Assembly (NCBI RefSeq): GCF_020524035.2
Contig: NZ_CP129013.1
Location: 1 to 64,000 of the forward strand
Length of the DNA: 64,000 bases
Origin: Bacillus carboniphilus
GTDB taxonomy: Bacteria > Bacillota > Bacilli > Bacillales > JAIVKR01
Direction of reading: 5' to 3'
This document shows, piece after piece, positions 1-12,311 of this stretch. The position numbers were made by a program, and so were the translations under genes. Each line of letters starts with the position of its first letter. Position 1 is the first letter of the stretch. The notes under the pieces are model-generated. The model saw nothing but the letters and a program-made list of their open reading frames with translations, made no database searches and had not been told where the DNA came from.

Positions 1-52
1 CGTATTTAATTGTTATTCTTTTATTATAGATGTTTTTATAGGAGGAATAATA

Positions 53-520
53 ATGACTATACAAGTTAATGACCAAGCACCAAATTTTGAATTGGAGAAC
101 GAAGAGGGAAAGACCGTACAATTATCAGATTTTCAGGGGAAATACGTGGTGCTGTACTTTTATCCAAAGGACATGACACCTGGATGTACAACAGAAGCGT
201 GTGACTTTCGCGATCACCATGAAAGTTTTGAGAACTTAGATGCTGTTATTGTAGGAATAAGCCCAGATCCACAAGATAAACATCAAAAGTTTAAAGAAAA
301 GCACGATCTCCCTTTTATGCTTTTAGTAGATAAAGATCATCAAGTGGCTGAGAAATATGGGGTGTGGAAGCTTAAAAAGAATTTTGGAAAAGAATACATG
401 GGAATTGAGAGATCAACATTTGTCATTGATAAAGAAGGAAAGTTAATTAAAGAGTGGAGAAAAGTCCGAGTGAAAGGACATGTTGAAGAGGCGTTGAAAT
501 TTATCGAGGATCAATCATAA
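53..520 (+). CDS. bcp: Thioredoxin-dependent thiol peroxidase (Bcp/PrxQ peroxiredoxin)
   Basis: Cytosolic peroxiredoxin of the Bcp/PrxQ type, reducing hydrogen peroxide and organic peroxides with electrons from thioredoxin. The 155-residue product is full length. The motif PGCTTEACDF places the peroxidatic cysteine at C45 and the resolving cysteine of atypical 2-Cys PrxQ enzymes at C50. The start is fixed by GGAGGAATAATA just before the ATG. It lies directly upstream of perR, the peroxide regulator, with a Fur-like box between them, which fits an oxidative-stress role. Family assignment is secure; substrate preference is not visible from sequence. Confidence 0.95.
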   Translation: MTIQVNDQAPNFELENEEGKTVQLSDFQGKYVVLYFYPKDMTPGCTTEACDFRDHHESFENLDAVIVGISPDPQDKHQKFKEKHDLPFMLLVDKDHQVAEKYGVWKLKKNFGKEYMGIERSTFVIDKEGKLIKEWRKVRVKGHVEEALKFIEDQS

Positions 521-535
521 CTTCAAAAAATAAAA

Positions 536-550
536 TGATAATCATTACAA
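536..550. promoter_or_regulatory. Fur-family operator (Fur-like box) between bcp and perR
   Basis: TGATAATCATTACAA matches 13 of 15 positions of the Fur consensus TGATAATNATTATCA, with a perfect left half. It lies about 40 bases upstream of the perR -35 hexamer and just after bcp. Fur, Zur and PerR boxes resemble each other; the G at position 2 favours Fur over PerR. Binding is inferred. Confidence 0.45.
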
Positions 551-587
551 TTAAAATTTATAATATATGGAAATGAAAACGTGTTTA

Positions 588-617
588 TTGACAATAGTCA
601 CAGTACAGAGTTAAACT
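588..617 (+). promoter_or_regulatory. Probable sigma-A promoter of perR
   Basis: TTGACA at 588-593 is followed after 18 bases by TAAACT at 612-617. The PerR box begins just downstream, so a bound repressor would cover the transcription start. Confidence 0.5.
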
Positions 618-619
618 AA

Positions 620-634
620 TTATAAAGATTATAA
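620..634. promoter_or_regulatory. PerR box, autoregulatory operator of perR
   Basis: TTATAAAGATTATAA matches 14 of 15 positions of the Per box TTATAATNATTATAA. Its position immediately after the predicted -10 of perR fits the negative autoregulation known for B. subtilis perR. Confidence 0.8.
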
Positions 635-725
635 TATAAGAATATTTTAAACTAAGTAGAAAGTAGTCTTTGTTCCTTGGTTGCTTAAACACAAATGAAG
701 TAAGTTAAAAGTGGGGTGCATGACG

Positions 726-1163
726 ATGCCAGAAGAGATGTTAAAAGATGCGCTTGATTCACTAAAAGGGACTGGAGTTAGAATAACTCCACAACGTCAT
801 GCGATTTTAGAGTATTTAGTTAATTCTTCTATCCATCCAACTGCTGATGATATTTACAAAGCGCTCGAAGGAAAATTTCCAAACATGAGTGTGGCTACGG
901 TTTATAACAACTTAAGAGTATTTAGAGAAATAGGACTTGTAAAAGAATTAACCTATGGTGATGCTTCAAGCAGATTTGATTTTGTAACTTCTGATCATTA
1001 TCACGTCATTTGCGAAGAATGTGGAAAAATAGTCGACTTTAGTTACCCAGGATTAGATGAAGTTGAAGCATTAGCTGCTCATGTGACTAACTTTAAAGTG
1101 AGTCATCATCGCATGGAAATTTACGGGACTTGTGAAGATTGCCAAAAAAAAGAAAAACATTAA
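726..1163 (+). CDS. perR: Peroxide-responsive repressor PerR (Fur family)
   Basis: Metal-dependent repressor of the peroxide regulon. The N-terminal winged helix ([15 protein letters not shown]) binds DNA and the C-terminal half dimerises and senses peroxide by iron-catalysed histidine oxidation. With the start at 726 the product has 145 residues, and the regulatory-metal ligands H37, D85, H91, H93 and D104 and the structural zinc cysteines C96, C99, C136 and C139 fall at exactly the B. subtilis numbers. That numbering, and GGGGTG seven bases upstream, favour this ATG over GTG 711 or ATG 720. It has its own promoter with a PerR box. Confidence 0.96.
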   Translation: MPEEMLKDALDSLKGTGVRITPQRHAILEYLVNSSIHPTADDIYKALEGKFPNMSVATVYNNLRVFREIGLVKELTYGDASSRFDFVTSDHYHVICEECGKIVDFSYPGLDEVEALAAHVTNFKVSHHRMEIYGTCEDCQKKEKH

Positions 1164-1165
1164 AA

Positions 1166-1198
1166 GTGCCTAACTGCTTTCGTTAGGTGCTTTTTTTT
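1166..1198 (+). terminator. Rho-independent terminator of perR
   Basis: Inverted arms AGTGCCTAAC and GTTAGGTGCT (with GU pairs) are followed by a run of eight T, starting just after the perR stop. Confidence 0.85.
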
Positions 1199-1220
1199 GT
1201 TAGGTATAACTTCACCTTCA

Positions 1221-1440
1221 AGTGCGTATTCAAAAAGTAAGGAAAAAGAGCACTGAATAGAGAAGCTGAAATCCTTTGCTCACACTAGGGCGAGCATAAC
1301 GTGAAGGTGTTCTTTACCTTCACTAAGTGTTTGACTATTTCAGAAGATTAACTAATACAATGGATCATCAACTAAGAACGGCCACGTCCTGTGACTAACG
1401 ATGATGCCAGGCCATCGTAGGACTTTTTGAACAACCTCTT
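1221..1440 (+). repeat. Interspersed repeat family A, copy 1
   Basis: Begins AGTGCGTATTCAAAAAGTA and ends AGGACTTTTTGAACAACCT, the same ends as the copy at 12412-12694. Inner ends TTCAAAAAGT and ACTTTTTGAA are inverted repeats. The interior is divergent but keeps a GCCACGTCCTGTGAC-like segment related to the other copies. It has no plausible coding frame. It fills most of the gap between perR and ygzB; I see nothing else in 1441-1664 except AT-rich sequence. Confidence 0.75.
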
Positions 1441-1664
1441 TAAATGATGTGTAAATCAACTAAACACATGTAGGAGGTTAGTGAATCTAAGCCCTTCCTA
1501 GGAATATGATTTAATTGAAAAAATAGGCATGAATATCTCTCGCCATGAGGTCCATGCCTATTGATCAATTTGAATTCTTGTTCTAGTGCAGATGATACTT
1601 TGACAACCCATTAACTTTAGAAGTTATTCTATTAAATCTATCACATGACAATCTTTGGCGCTTC

Positions 1665-2027
1665 TTAATCAGTTGTTAGCTTCTTTTTCTGATTATAACT
1701 TTCATCAAATTCTTTTCCTTCTAAACTTTTATCCAATGTAAGAGGTTCGTTACAATGCATACACATGTCAACTCTTCCGAGAATTTTGGTCGTTTTTTCA
1801 CAAGATGGACAGGTGACTTGAACTGCCTTTGTTGATAGCATGCCAATCCAAAAATATATGACGACAGATGCAATTATTGCTAAAAATCCTAGTAGCATAA
1901 AAGTGGTCATTATAATTGCATTCCCTCGGAAAAACACGCCACCGTACATAATGAACATTCCAATGAAAATCAAGCTTAACGCGAATGTGCGAATTTTATT
2001 TATTTTGCTAGAGTATTTTTTAGCCAT
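1665..2027 (-). CDS. ygzB: YgzB family (UPF0295) small membrane protein
   Basis: Resembles B. subtilis YgzB along its length; function unknown. The 120-residue product has two membrane segments (about residues 13-33 and 40-62) followed by a cytosolic zinc-ribbon-like tail with CPSC (C73, C76) and CMHC (C89, C92). The start is the ATG preceded by AAAGGAGGG; a longer in-frame reading upstream has no ribosome binding site. It is convergent with perR and divergent from ygxA, the same neighbours as in B. subtilis. Confidence 0.88.
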   Translation of the reverse strand: MAKKYSSKINKIRTFALSLIFIGMFIMYGGVFFRGNAIIMTTFMLLGFLAIIASVVIYFWIGMLSTKAVQVTCPSCEKTTKILGRVDMCMHCNEPLTLDKSLEGKEFDESYNQKKKLTTD

Positions 2028-2473
2028 ATTAAACCCTCCTTTGATAAATATAGCACATACCCTTTTAAAGAGGGAAAGAAATCGAGTCAATGTAATAATC
2101 TACAATAGAATTTAAATAAATTCGATTTATTTGAAAGGAATAGTTGAAATAGATGTCGAAATTTTGCATAATCAAATGTGCTGCTCAAAAAATATGAAGT
2201 GCTAATTTTTGATTAATGACGTCAATCTTGGTTAACATGAAAGGTTTTTAGTCCTAGATATGTTTTTCTAGCCTATGTCGAATTTTGAAGGTAAAAAACT
2301 GTATGTAATGAAGGTTATGGAAAAAATAAGAAATCAAGAAGGTTTTATTCGATTTTTGTTGAAGGATTATTGAATAAATATTGAATAAATAGCGTGTTCA
2401 AGATTGAAATTTTGAATGTGTAATCGTGTCCTTCGAATTATGAAAAAGAAATAAAGTGAATGGGGGAATAATA
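2028..2473. other. Divergent ygzB/ygxA intergenic region
   Basis: About 445 AT-rich bases between two divergent genes, so it should hold both promoters. I could not pick a convincing -35/-10 pair, and I see no RNA structure or small coding frame with a ribosome binding site. Confidence 0.5.
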
Positions 2474-3352
2474 ATGGAAAATTTGCTTCGCCCACTATAT
2501 CAAGAACGTGCTAGCAATAAAAATACATTGTCGATTATTTTAATAGAGAAAAAAGATCAAACTTCACCACAAACAGATAATATGGAAATTAATTTGCTTG
2601 TTATTGTATCTGATGAAACTCCATCGATAGTAAAACATTATTTAATTAAAGATCAAAGAGCTGCATTACATATTGTTTCAGAGAAAGAGATAAATAAAAT
2701 GATTCTTTTAGGAACTAATCGTCGGATTGTTGATTGGGTGCTAAATGGAAAAGTATTATTTGATCGAAATGATTTTCATGCGAATTTGTTGGAGAGATTA
2801 AGGGTTTTTCCTTTTGAAGAAAGGAAATTAAAGATTGGTATTGAGTATGCAAAATTAATAAGGCGTTATTTAGAAGGGAAAGCTTTTTTTGAAAAAGGTC
2901 ATCATTTAGATGCGTATAATCATATTATTCATGCTCTACATCATCTCGCTAGGTTAGAAGTCATAGATCGTGGATTTCATCCAGAGGTTACAGTTTGGAA
3001 TCAAGTGAAAGAAATTGAACCTCAAATCTATAAATTGTATGAAGAGTTGATTGAAAGTGATGAAGAGTTGGAAAAAAGGCTTGAATTATTATTCCTAGCA
3101 AATGATTTTCTTATTCATTCAAAGGCTGAAATTGGTTCATCACACCTTTTGAAGATTATGAAAACAAAAGAGTTTTGGAGTTATGAAGAACTTCTTCACC
3201 ATTTTGAGGTAGGATTGTATTCCATCGATTTAAGTGTATTAATAGAATATCTTGTCTCTAGAGGTCTTTTGCGTATTGAAAGTATGGATGCAAAAGGGAA
3301 TGGAATTTTTAATTGTGTATATTCCATAAAAAAAATGTTGCATTCAGAATAA
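2474..3352 (+). CDS. ygxA: YgxA family nucleotidyltransferase-like protein
   Basis: Recognised as YgxA, a nucleotidyltransferase-like protein of unknown role that sits before an rRNA operon in B. subtilis. The 292-residue product starts MENLLRPLYQERAS and contains the conserved stretch LLGTNRRIVDWVLNGK at about residues 76-91. The C-terminal third is helical. ATG 2474 is chosen because GGGGGA lies seven bases upstream; the earlier in-frame GTG has none. No membrane segment or signal peptide is seen. Confidence 0.85.
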   Translation: MENLLRPLYQERASNKNTLSIILIEKKDQTSPQTDNMEINLLVIVSDETPSIVKHYLIKDQRAALHIVSEKEINKMILLGTNRRIVDWVLNGKVLFDRNDFHANLLERLRVFPFEERKLKIGIEYAKLIRRYLEGKAFFEKGHHLDAYNHIIHALHHLARLEVIDRGFHPEVTVWNQVKEIEPQIYKLYEELIESDEELEKRLELLFLANDFLIHSKAEIGSSHLLKIMKTKEFWSYEELLHHFEVGLYSIDLSVLIEYLVSRGLLRIESMDAKGNGIFNCVYSIKKMLHSE

Positions 3353-3431
3353 AGGTTATGATATATTTAATTGCGTCGCTGTTAAATGAAGTTGATTGAA
3401 ATAGTGACGCAAAAAATTATTCAAAAAGTTA

Positions 3432-3460
3432 TTGACATATAACTTTTTGGGTGATAATAT
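3432..3460 (+). promoter_or_regulatory. rRNA operon promoter
   Basis: TTGACA (3432-3437) and TAATAT (3455-3460) are separated by 17 bases. No second tandem promoter is evident, though many Bacillus rrn operons have two. A boxA-like leader segment, TGATCTTTGAAAACTAAAC, follows at 3491-3509. Confidence 0.75.
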
Positions 3461-3499
3461 AAGAAAGTCGCTTCAAGGCGACGAGGAAAATGATCTTTG

Positions 3500-3518
3500 A
3501 AAACTAAACAAACCAAAA
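3500..3518 (+). other. Left arm of the 16S rRNA processing stem
   Basis: Nineteen bases starting AAAACTAAACAAACC are perfectly complementary to 5190-5208 downstream of 16S. Pairing extends outward to nearly 30 bp with two mismatches. Such stems are cut by RNase III during 16S maturation. Confidence 0.7.
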
Positions 3519-3587
3519 GCGTCATTTTTTTTGAAACAACAATGAGTTAGCAAACTCATAAAATGATCAGATTAAATCTGACACCAT

Positions 3588-5152
<1,565 letters not shown>

Positions 5153-5189
5153 AAAACTGTCTCTTTCGAGACATAAACGTAAAGACTCT

Positions 5190-5208
5190 TTTTGGTTTGT
5201 TTAGTTTT
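5190..5208 (+). other. Right arm of the 16S rRNA processing stem
   Basis: Ends TTTGTTTAGTTTT; pairs perfectly with 3500-3518 upstream of 16S. Confidence 0.7.
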
Positions 5209-5242
5209 GAGAGATCATCTCTCAAACAGAAAGACTTCGTTC

Positions 5243-5263
5243 TTTGAAAACTAAATAACGAAA
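5243..5263 (+). other. Left arm of the 23S rRNA processing stem
   Basis: CTTTGAAAACTAAATAACG and two further bases pair, with a single mismatch, with the segment starting TTCGTTATTTAG just after 23S at 8427-8447. Confidence 0.65.
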
Positions 5264-5303
5264 TGACAAGACATCAAAATTGTGATTTATGACTGAAAGA
5301 TCT

Positions 5304-5446
5304 TGTTCAAAAAGCGAAGGGAAAAGGGCCGAGAAGAACGAGGCGTCGAAGCTATGAGCACCACAGTGTACGTACTCTGTACATGAGGAGTGGAGTAGCG
5401 AGACAACAAAGTTATTCGACCGTCATTTTTTCAAGAGTTTTTGAAC
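5304..5446 (+). repeat. Interspersed repeat family A, copy 2, inside the 16S-23S spacer
   Basis: Bounded by GTTCAAAAAG and AGTTTTTGAAC, inverted copies of each other. The interior shares GAAGAACGAGGC, GCGTCGAAG, CACAGTGTACG and ACAAAGTTATTC with the copy at 12412-12694. It lies between the 23S processing arm and the 23S 5' end. No tRNA gene is present in this spacer. Confidence 0.75.
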
Positions 5447-5476
5447 TACTGAAAAGTCAAAAAGATAGATTCTAAC

Positions 5477-8403
<2,927 letters not shown>

Positions 8404-8426
8404 CACACATGCGATTCTTGTTACCC

Positions 8427-8447
8427 TTCGTTATTTAGTTTTGAAAG
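8427..8447 (+). other. Right arm of the 23S rRNA processing stem
   Basis: TTCGTTATTTAGTTTTG and following bases are complementary to 5243-5263, closing a long-range stem around 23S. Confidence 0.65.
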
Positions 8448-8549
8448 AATGAAAAAACACTTGATTTTTTCTTCATTCCTAGTATAATAAGATTTGTGTT
8501 GCTTTTAAAAAGAATTAATAATTTAGCGATTAAAACAAAGTAAGAAGAA

Positions 8550-8656
8550 AAAGGGTTTTGAGAGGTAAATAGTTTAAGGAATCAACTGAGGAGAGGTTTG
8601 AGCGTACTTCAGTACGTGACGGCGTCGACGAAAGAAGATGACAAAAAAATGCGCCT
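8550..8656 (+). repeat. 23S-5S spacer repeat, unit 1
   Basis: About 107 bases beginning AAGGGTTTTGAGAGG and ending TGACAAAAAAATGCGCC. It contains the palindrome CGTACTTCAGTACG. It is strongly similar to unit 2 at 8684-8791. Confidence 0.8.
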
Positions 8657-8683
8657 TTTCAAATGAAGCCTAAGTTAAGAATA

Positions 8684-8791
8684 AAAGGGTTTTGAGAAAC
8701 AAGCAGTTTGAGGAATTAACTGAGGAAACCGAGGAGCGTACTCCAGTACGTGACGACGTTGACGAAAGAAGATGACAAAAAAATGCGCCGT
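8684..8791 (+). repeat. 23S-5S spacer repeat, unit 2
   Basis: Near copy of unit 1 in direct orientation, with CGTACTCCAGTACG and the shared tail GAAAGAAGATGACAAAAAAA. It ends about 25 bases before 5S. A short coding frame crossing this region into 5S is an artefact. Confidence 0.8.
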
Positions 8792-8815
8792 TTATCAAAA
8801 GCCGTAAACCATATG

Positions 8816-8931
<116 letters not shown>

Positions 8932-8940
8932 TAATATTGA

Positions 8941-9015
8941 TCCGCAGTAGCTCAGTGGTAGAGCATTCGGCTGTTAACCGAACGGTCGTAGGTTCGAATC
9001 CTACCTGCGGAGCCA
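8941..9015 (+). tRNA. tRNA-Asn (GTT)
   Basis: Cloverleaf with acceptor TCCGCAG/CTGCGGA, anticodon loop CTGTTAA and encoded CCA. First gene of a 16-tRNA cluster in B. subtilis trnD order. Confidence 0.97.
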
Positions 9016-9018
9016 CTT

Positions 9019-9111
9019 GGAGAGGCTGTCCGAGAGGTCGAAGGAGCACGATTGGAAATCGTGTAGACGGTTAACGCTGTCTCAAGGGTTCGAATCCCTT
9101 GCTCTCCGCCA
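9019..9111 (+). tRNA. tRNA-Ser (GGA)
   Basis: Class II tRNA with long variable arm; anticodon loop TTGGAAA; CCA encoded. Three bases rather than two seem to separate the acceptor from the D stem, or the last acceptor pair is G-G. Confidence 0.96.
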
Positions 9112-9134
9112 GTTCACTAGATTTTAAAATATAT

Positions 9135-9209
9135 GGCCCGTTGGTCAAGCGGTTAAGACACCGCCCTTTCACGGCGGTAACACGGGTTCGAATCCCGTAC
9201 GGGTCACCA
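9135..9209 (+). tRNA. tRNA-Glu (TTC)
   Basis: Acceptor GGCCCGT/ACGGGTC, anticodon TTC in CCTTTCACG, CCA encoded. Confidence 0.97.
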
Positions 9210-9217
9210 AGATTAAC

Positions 9218-9293
9218 GGAGGATTAGCTCAGCTGGGAGAGCACTTGCCTTACAAGCAAGGGGTCGGCGGTTCGATCCCGTCATCCTCCACCA
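9218..9293 (+). tRNA. tRNA-Val (TAC)
   Basis: Acceptor GGAGGAT/ATCCTCC, anticodon loop CTTACAA, CCA encoded. Confidence 0.97.
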
Positions 9294-9318
9294 TTAATTC
9301 AAGAACAACTAATATTAC

Positions 9319-9332
9319 CGCGGGGTGGAGCA
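9319..9332 (+). repeat. Orphan copy of the 5' end of tRNA-fMet
   Basis: CGCGGGGTGGAGCA is identical to the first 14 bases of the initiator tRNA at 9462, and the preceding ATTA is shared with one mismatch between. After base 14 the sequence is unrelated and cannot fold into a tRNA. About 143 bases separate the two copies. Confidence 0.8.
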
Positions 9333-9461
9333 ACGAGCAAAAGCATCGTCGAATCACACAGCAAGTTGTACCGATCAAGTAGCATCAAAGAGTAAACAAC
9401 CTGAGATCGGGACAGTCCATGCTAACTAAGAGCATAGAATAACAATATACTTTATTATTAT

Positions 9462-9539
<78 letters not shown>

Positions 9540-9541
9540 AA

Positions 9542-9617
9542 GGTCCCGTGGTGTAGCGGTTAACATGCCTGCCTGTCACGCAGGAGATCGCGGGTTCGAT
9601 TCCCGTCGGGACCGCCA
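9542..9617 (+). tRNA. tRNA-Asp (GTC)
   Basis: Acceptor GGTCCCG/CGGGACC, anticodon loop CTGTCAC, CCA encoded. Confidence 0.97.
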
Positions 9618-9628
9618 TATAATACATA

Positions 9629-9704
9629 GGCTTGGTAGCTCAGTTGGTAGAGCAATGGACTGAAAATCCATGTGTCGGCGGTTCGATTCCGTCCCAAGCC
9701 ACCA
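9629..9704 (+). tRNA. tRNA-Phe (GAA)
   Basis: Acceptor GGCTTGG/CCAAGCC, anticodon loop CTGAAAA, CCA encoded. Confidence 0.97.
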
Positions 9705-9722
9705 CTAATGATTATTTTATAT

Positions 9723-9795
<73 letters not shown>

Positions 9796-9813
9796 CTGTC
9801 TGAAATTTCATAT

Positions 9814-9898
9814 GGAGGGGTAGCGAAGTGGCTAAACGCGGCGGACTGTAAATCCGCTCCCTCAGGGTTCGGCGGTTCGAATCCGTCCCCCTCCACCA
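9814..9898 (+). tRNA. tRNA-Tyr (GTA)
   Basis: Class II tRNA with long variable arm, acceptor GGAGGGG/CCCCTCC, anticodon loop CTGTAAA, CCA encoded. Confidence 0.97.
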
Positions 9899-9906
9899 TT
9901 TTTGAT

Positions 9907-9980
9907 AGGGGTATAGTTTAAAGGTAGAACAGAGGTCTCCAAAACCTCCGGTGTGGGTTCGATTCCTACTACCCCTGCCA
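9907..9980 (+). tRNA. tRNA-Trp (CCA)
   Basis: Acceptor AGGGGTA/TACCCCT, anticodon loop CTCCAAA, terminal CCA encoded. Confidence 0.97.
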
Positions 9981-10005
9981 ATTAATTAATTTTTCAACTA
10001 TATAT

Positions 10006-10082
10006 GGCGGTTGTGGCGAAGTGGTTAACGCACCAGATTGTGGCTCTGGCACTCGTGGGTTCGATTCCCATCAATCGCCCCA
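10006..10082 (+). tRNA. tRNA-His (GTG)
   Basis: Acceptor GGCGGTT/AATCGCC with discriminator C as expected for tRNA-His; anticodon loop TTGTGGC; CCA encoded. Confidence 0.97.
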
Positions 10083-10130
10083 TTTGCTGATATAGTTTTA
10101 ATTGAATGAATGTAATTATACAGGTAATAT

Positions 10131-10207
10131 ATGAAGTATAATCACAAAAAATCATCTTGCGATGTAAATTCATGAAGCTTAGTCGAAGAAGGTTATTCAT
10201 GGAACTA
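10131..10207 (+). repeat. tRNA-spacer direct repeat, unit 1
   Basis: About 77 bases from ATGAAGTATA to TTATTCATGGAAC. A diverged copy lies at 10269-10344; both contain CGAAGAAGGTTATTCATGGA. Confidence 0.75.
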
Positions 10208-10268
10208 ACATTCTATAAGTAGTATTTATTTTTATTGTTATGTCAATGATTCTTCTTGAAGTAACTCA

Positions 10269-10344
10269 ATGAAGCATATTCAAAAAATCATTGTGCGAAG
10301 TACATTCATGATGTTTAATCGAAGAAGGTTATTCATGGAGATTA
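10269..10344 (+). repeat. tRNA-spacer direct repeat, unit 2
   Basis: Direct copy of 10131-10207, ending just before tRNA-Gln. Roughly three quarters of positions match, with the last 20 bases identical. Confidence 0.75.
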
Positions 10345-10349
10345 TTCAA

Positions 10350-10424
10350 TGGGCTATAGCCAAGCGGTAAGGCAACGGATTTTGATTCCGTGATGCGCTG
10401 GTTCGAATCCAGCTAGCCCAGCCA
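10350..10424 (+). tRNA. tRNA-Gln (TTG)
   Basis: Acceptor TGGGCTA/TAGCCCA, anticodon loop TTTTGAT, CCA encoded. Confidence 0.97.
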
Positions 10425-10473
10425 TTCTTTTTAGTATAATATGAATAGAAAATCATATATATAATATATACTT

Positions 10474-10548
10474 GCGGAAGTAGTTCAGTGGTAGAACATC
10501 ACCTTGCCAAGGTGGGGGTCGCGGGTTCGAATCCCGTCTTCCGCTCCA
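10474..10548 (+). tRNA. tRNA-Gly (GCC)
   Basis: Acceptor GCGGAAG/CTTCCGC, anticodon loop TTGCCAA, CCA encoded. Confidence 0.97.
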
Positions 10549-10552
10549 AAGT

Positions 10553-10626
<74 letters not shown>

Positions 10627-10633
10627 TTACCCA

Positions 10634-10720
10634 TGCCGGGGTGGTGGAATTGGCAGACACACAGGACTTAAAATCCTGCGGTAGGTGACTACCGTGCCGG
10701 TTCAAGTCCGGCCCTCGGCA
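10634..10720 (+). tRNA. tRNA-Leu (TAA)
   Basis: Class II tRNA; anticodon loop CTTAAAA; long variable arm; no encoded CCA (TTA follows the discriminator). Confidence 0.96.
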
Positions 10721-10739
10721 TTAATCAAATACTTTTTTA

Positions 10740-10821
10740 GCCGGTGTGGCGGAATTGGCAGACGCGCACGACTCAAAATCGTGTTCCTTATGGAGTGTCG
10801 GTTCGACCCCGACCACCGGTA
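10740..10821 (+). tRNA. tRNA-Leu (CAA)
   Basis: Class II tRNA, anticodon loop CTCAAAA. Acceptor GCCGGTG/CACCGGT closes with a G-U pair. CCA is not encoded. Last gene of the trnD-like cluster. Confidence 0.95.
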
Positions 10822-10872
10822 TCATATTTCAAGTTTATTTTTGTTTATTAACATTGAATATTTTGTAATATC

Positions 10873-10904
10873 AACGTTTCTCAATTGTGGGAAACGTTTT
10901 TTGT
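10873..10904 (+). terminator. Terminator of the rRNA-tRNA operon
   Basis: Stem AACGTTTC/GAAACGTT followed by a T run, about 50 bases after the last tRNA. Confidence 0.85.
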
Positions 10905-11128
10905 GTTTATTAACTATTTAGACTACCTGAAATCTATTATGAACACAACCGTACTTTTCGGAACGGTATTCCGGTTTAAAAATGTTACTGCATAACATGA
11001 TAGATAGATTATTCTAAACTGGATGGGATTTTACAGGTTATTATAGAGTAAAATCTTTGATTGTTTAAGCAACGTTAATACGGTTCATACTAATTTATAA
11101 TTAATTCTAAGAAAAGAGGTTGAAGAGG

Positions 11129-11371
11129 ATGAGAGAGAAGATAGAAGAATTTTTAAGCAGGGAATTAGTCCTTGAGCGAGAAATATACGAAGAACTATTG
11201 GAACACCATAAAAACAAACTAAAGAATAGTGAAAGCATAACAGGTACGCTAGAGGATGTATTTGTAGCGGAATATCAAGCAAAGATTAATCTCCTTCACC
11301 AACTGGAAATTAGGTATATTGAATTTTTCAAAAAAGAATTAATAGGTAAAAGTAAAGATTACCCCGCTTAA
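11129..11371 (+). CDS. Small helical protein of unknown function
   Basis: I do not recognise this 80-residue protein. It is highly charged, rich in Glu, Lys and Leu, and almost wholly helical by composition (REKIEEFLSRELVLEREIY), so a small coiled-coil or helical bundle is likely. It has no signal peptide, cysteine or membrane segment. The ATG at 11129 has AAGAGG nine bases upstream; a TTG nine bases earlier is in frame but has no ribosome binding site. It stands alone between the tRNA cluster and an inverted repeat. Confidence 0.7.
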   Translation: MREKIEEFLSRELVLEREIYEELLEHHKNKLKNSESITGTLEDVFVAEYQAKINLLHQLEIRYIEFFKKELIGKSKDYPA

Positions 11372-11403
11372 ATAATTTAATTTCTTGAGGTGTTAAATGT
11401 TTA

Positions 11404-11435
11404 GAGTCAATTATTCGTGGAATAATTGACTCTTA
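11404..11435 (+). terminator. Inverted repeat, likely terminator of the preceding small gene
   Basis: Perfect 12-bp arms GAGTCAATTATT and AATAATTGACTC with a 5-base loop. The T run on the plus strand is short, so termination is less certain. Confidence 0.6.
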
Positions 11436-11489
11436 TGCATCTCAAATATTTAGTAAATGACTGCTAATGAACAGTCCATTTATAGTGTC

Positions 11490-12086
11490 TTACTCGAATT
11501 CCATCTCAATAATCTTTCCAGTATTAGGATGAACTAAAAAGGCAGTACCTGGATGAAAATCGAAACTATAAAAAGCTAATACAAAATTGTCGGTTCCACC
11601 AAATGGAGCAATATTTCTATCAGAATCTCCTGGTTTTACAATCTCAATATTTCTCTCAGACTCTAACTCTTTTACCTTTTCATATGCTTCTTGAAAAGTG
11701 AATTCAGGTTTTATTGAGAAATAAGATATTGGTGCGATACAAAAGAAAAGTAAAATAATAATCACTTTTTGATAATTTTTCTTAATCCTGTTATAAATTA
11801 AAATCTTACTGTCTTTTTCGAAAGCTCTAAATACGGCTAATGGCTGAAAAATTAGGAATACATATAATGCAGAGGAATTCATCACATTTTTGTATAGAGT
11901 TTCATTAATATAAGATAACAATATAAATTCAATGATGGTAACAAATCCAGCAATCCCTGTAAAAATATTTCTTTTAGTAATAATGCGTTTTCCTGTTTGT
12001 TTTTTAAAATCAAATACTGTTGTTGCAATAAAAAGAGCCCATATTATGATGATAAAAACTAGAATATAAATGTCACCTTTACCCAT
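11490..12086 (-). CDS. Four-helix membrane protein of unknown function
   Basis: Unrecognised 198-residue protein. Four hydrophobic segments (about residues 6-27, 41-60, 72-88 and 108-124) are followed by a soluble tail of about 75 residues with the pattern FTFQEAYEKVKELESER and HPNTGKIIEMEFE. The tail resembles small PepSY-like extracytoplasmic domains, but I would not assign it. The start has AGGGAAGG just upstream. No operon partner: a repeat element and a broken gene lie upstream. Confidence 0.7.
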   Translation of the reverse strand: MGKGDIYILVFIIIIWALFIATTVFDFKKQTGKRIITKRNIFTGIAGFVTIIEFILLSYINETLYKNVMNSSALYVFLIFQPLAVFRAFEKDSKILIYNRIKKNYQKVIIILLFFCIAPISYFSIKPEFTFQEAYEKVKELESERNIEIVKPGDSDRNIAPFGGTDNFVLAFYSFDFHPGTAFLVHPNTGKIIEMEFE

Positions 12087-12311
12087 GTCCTTCCCTCGCT
12101 CATATCATTTGTTTTATCTATACTACTTACTTCAAATCTTCAGATTATATTTTTTATAGACCAGAAGGTTACACTTCAGTCTAATCAATAGTATTAAAGG
12201 TTTGCTAGAGTTAATTCACAAGGTGATAGCAATGATCAAAAGCCTTCATGTTATGATTTTCAATTGTATTCAGTTGTAAAAGGTTTTTAGCAATAATCAT
12301 GTCTACTATAT

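Noticed and set aside
9405-9435. GGGACAGTCCATGCTAAC, resembling the conserved AAAGTCCATGCTC segment of RNase P RNA
   Set aside because: No other RNase P RNA element is found nearby, and the region is only ~150 bases long.
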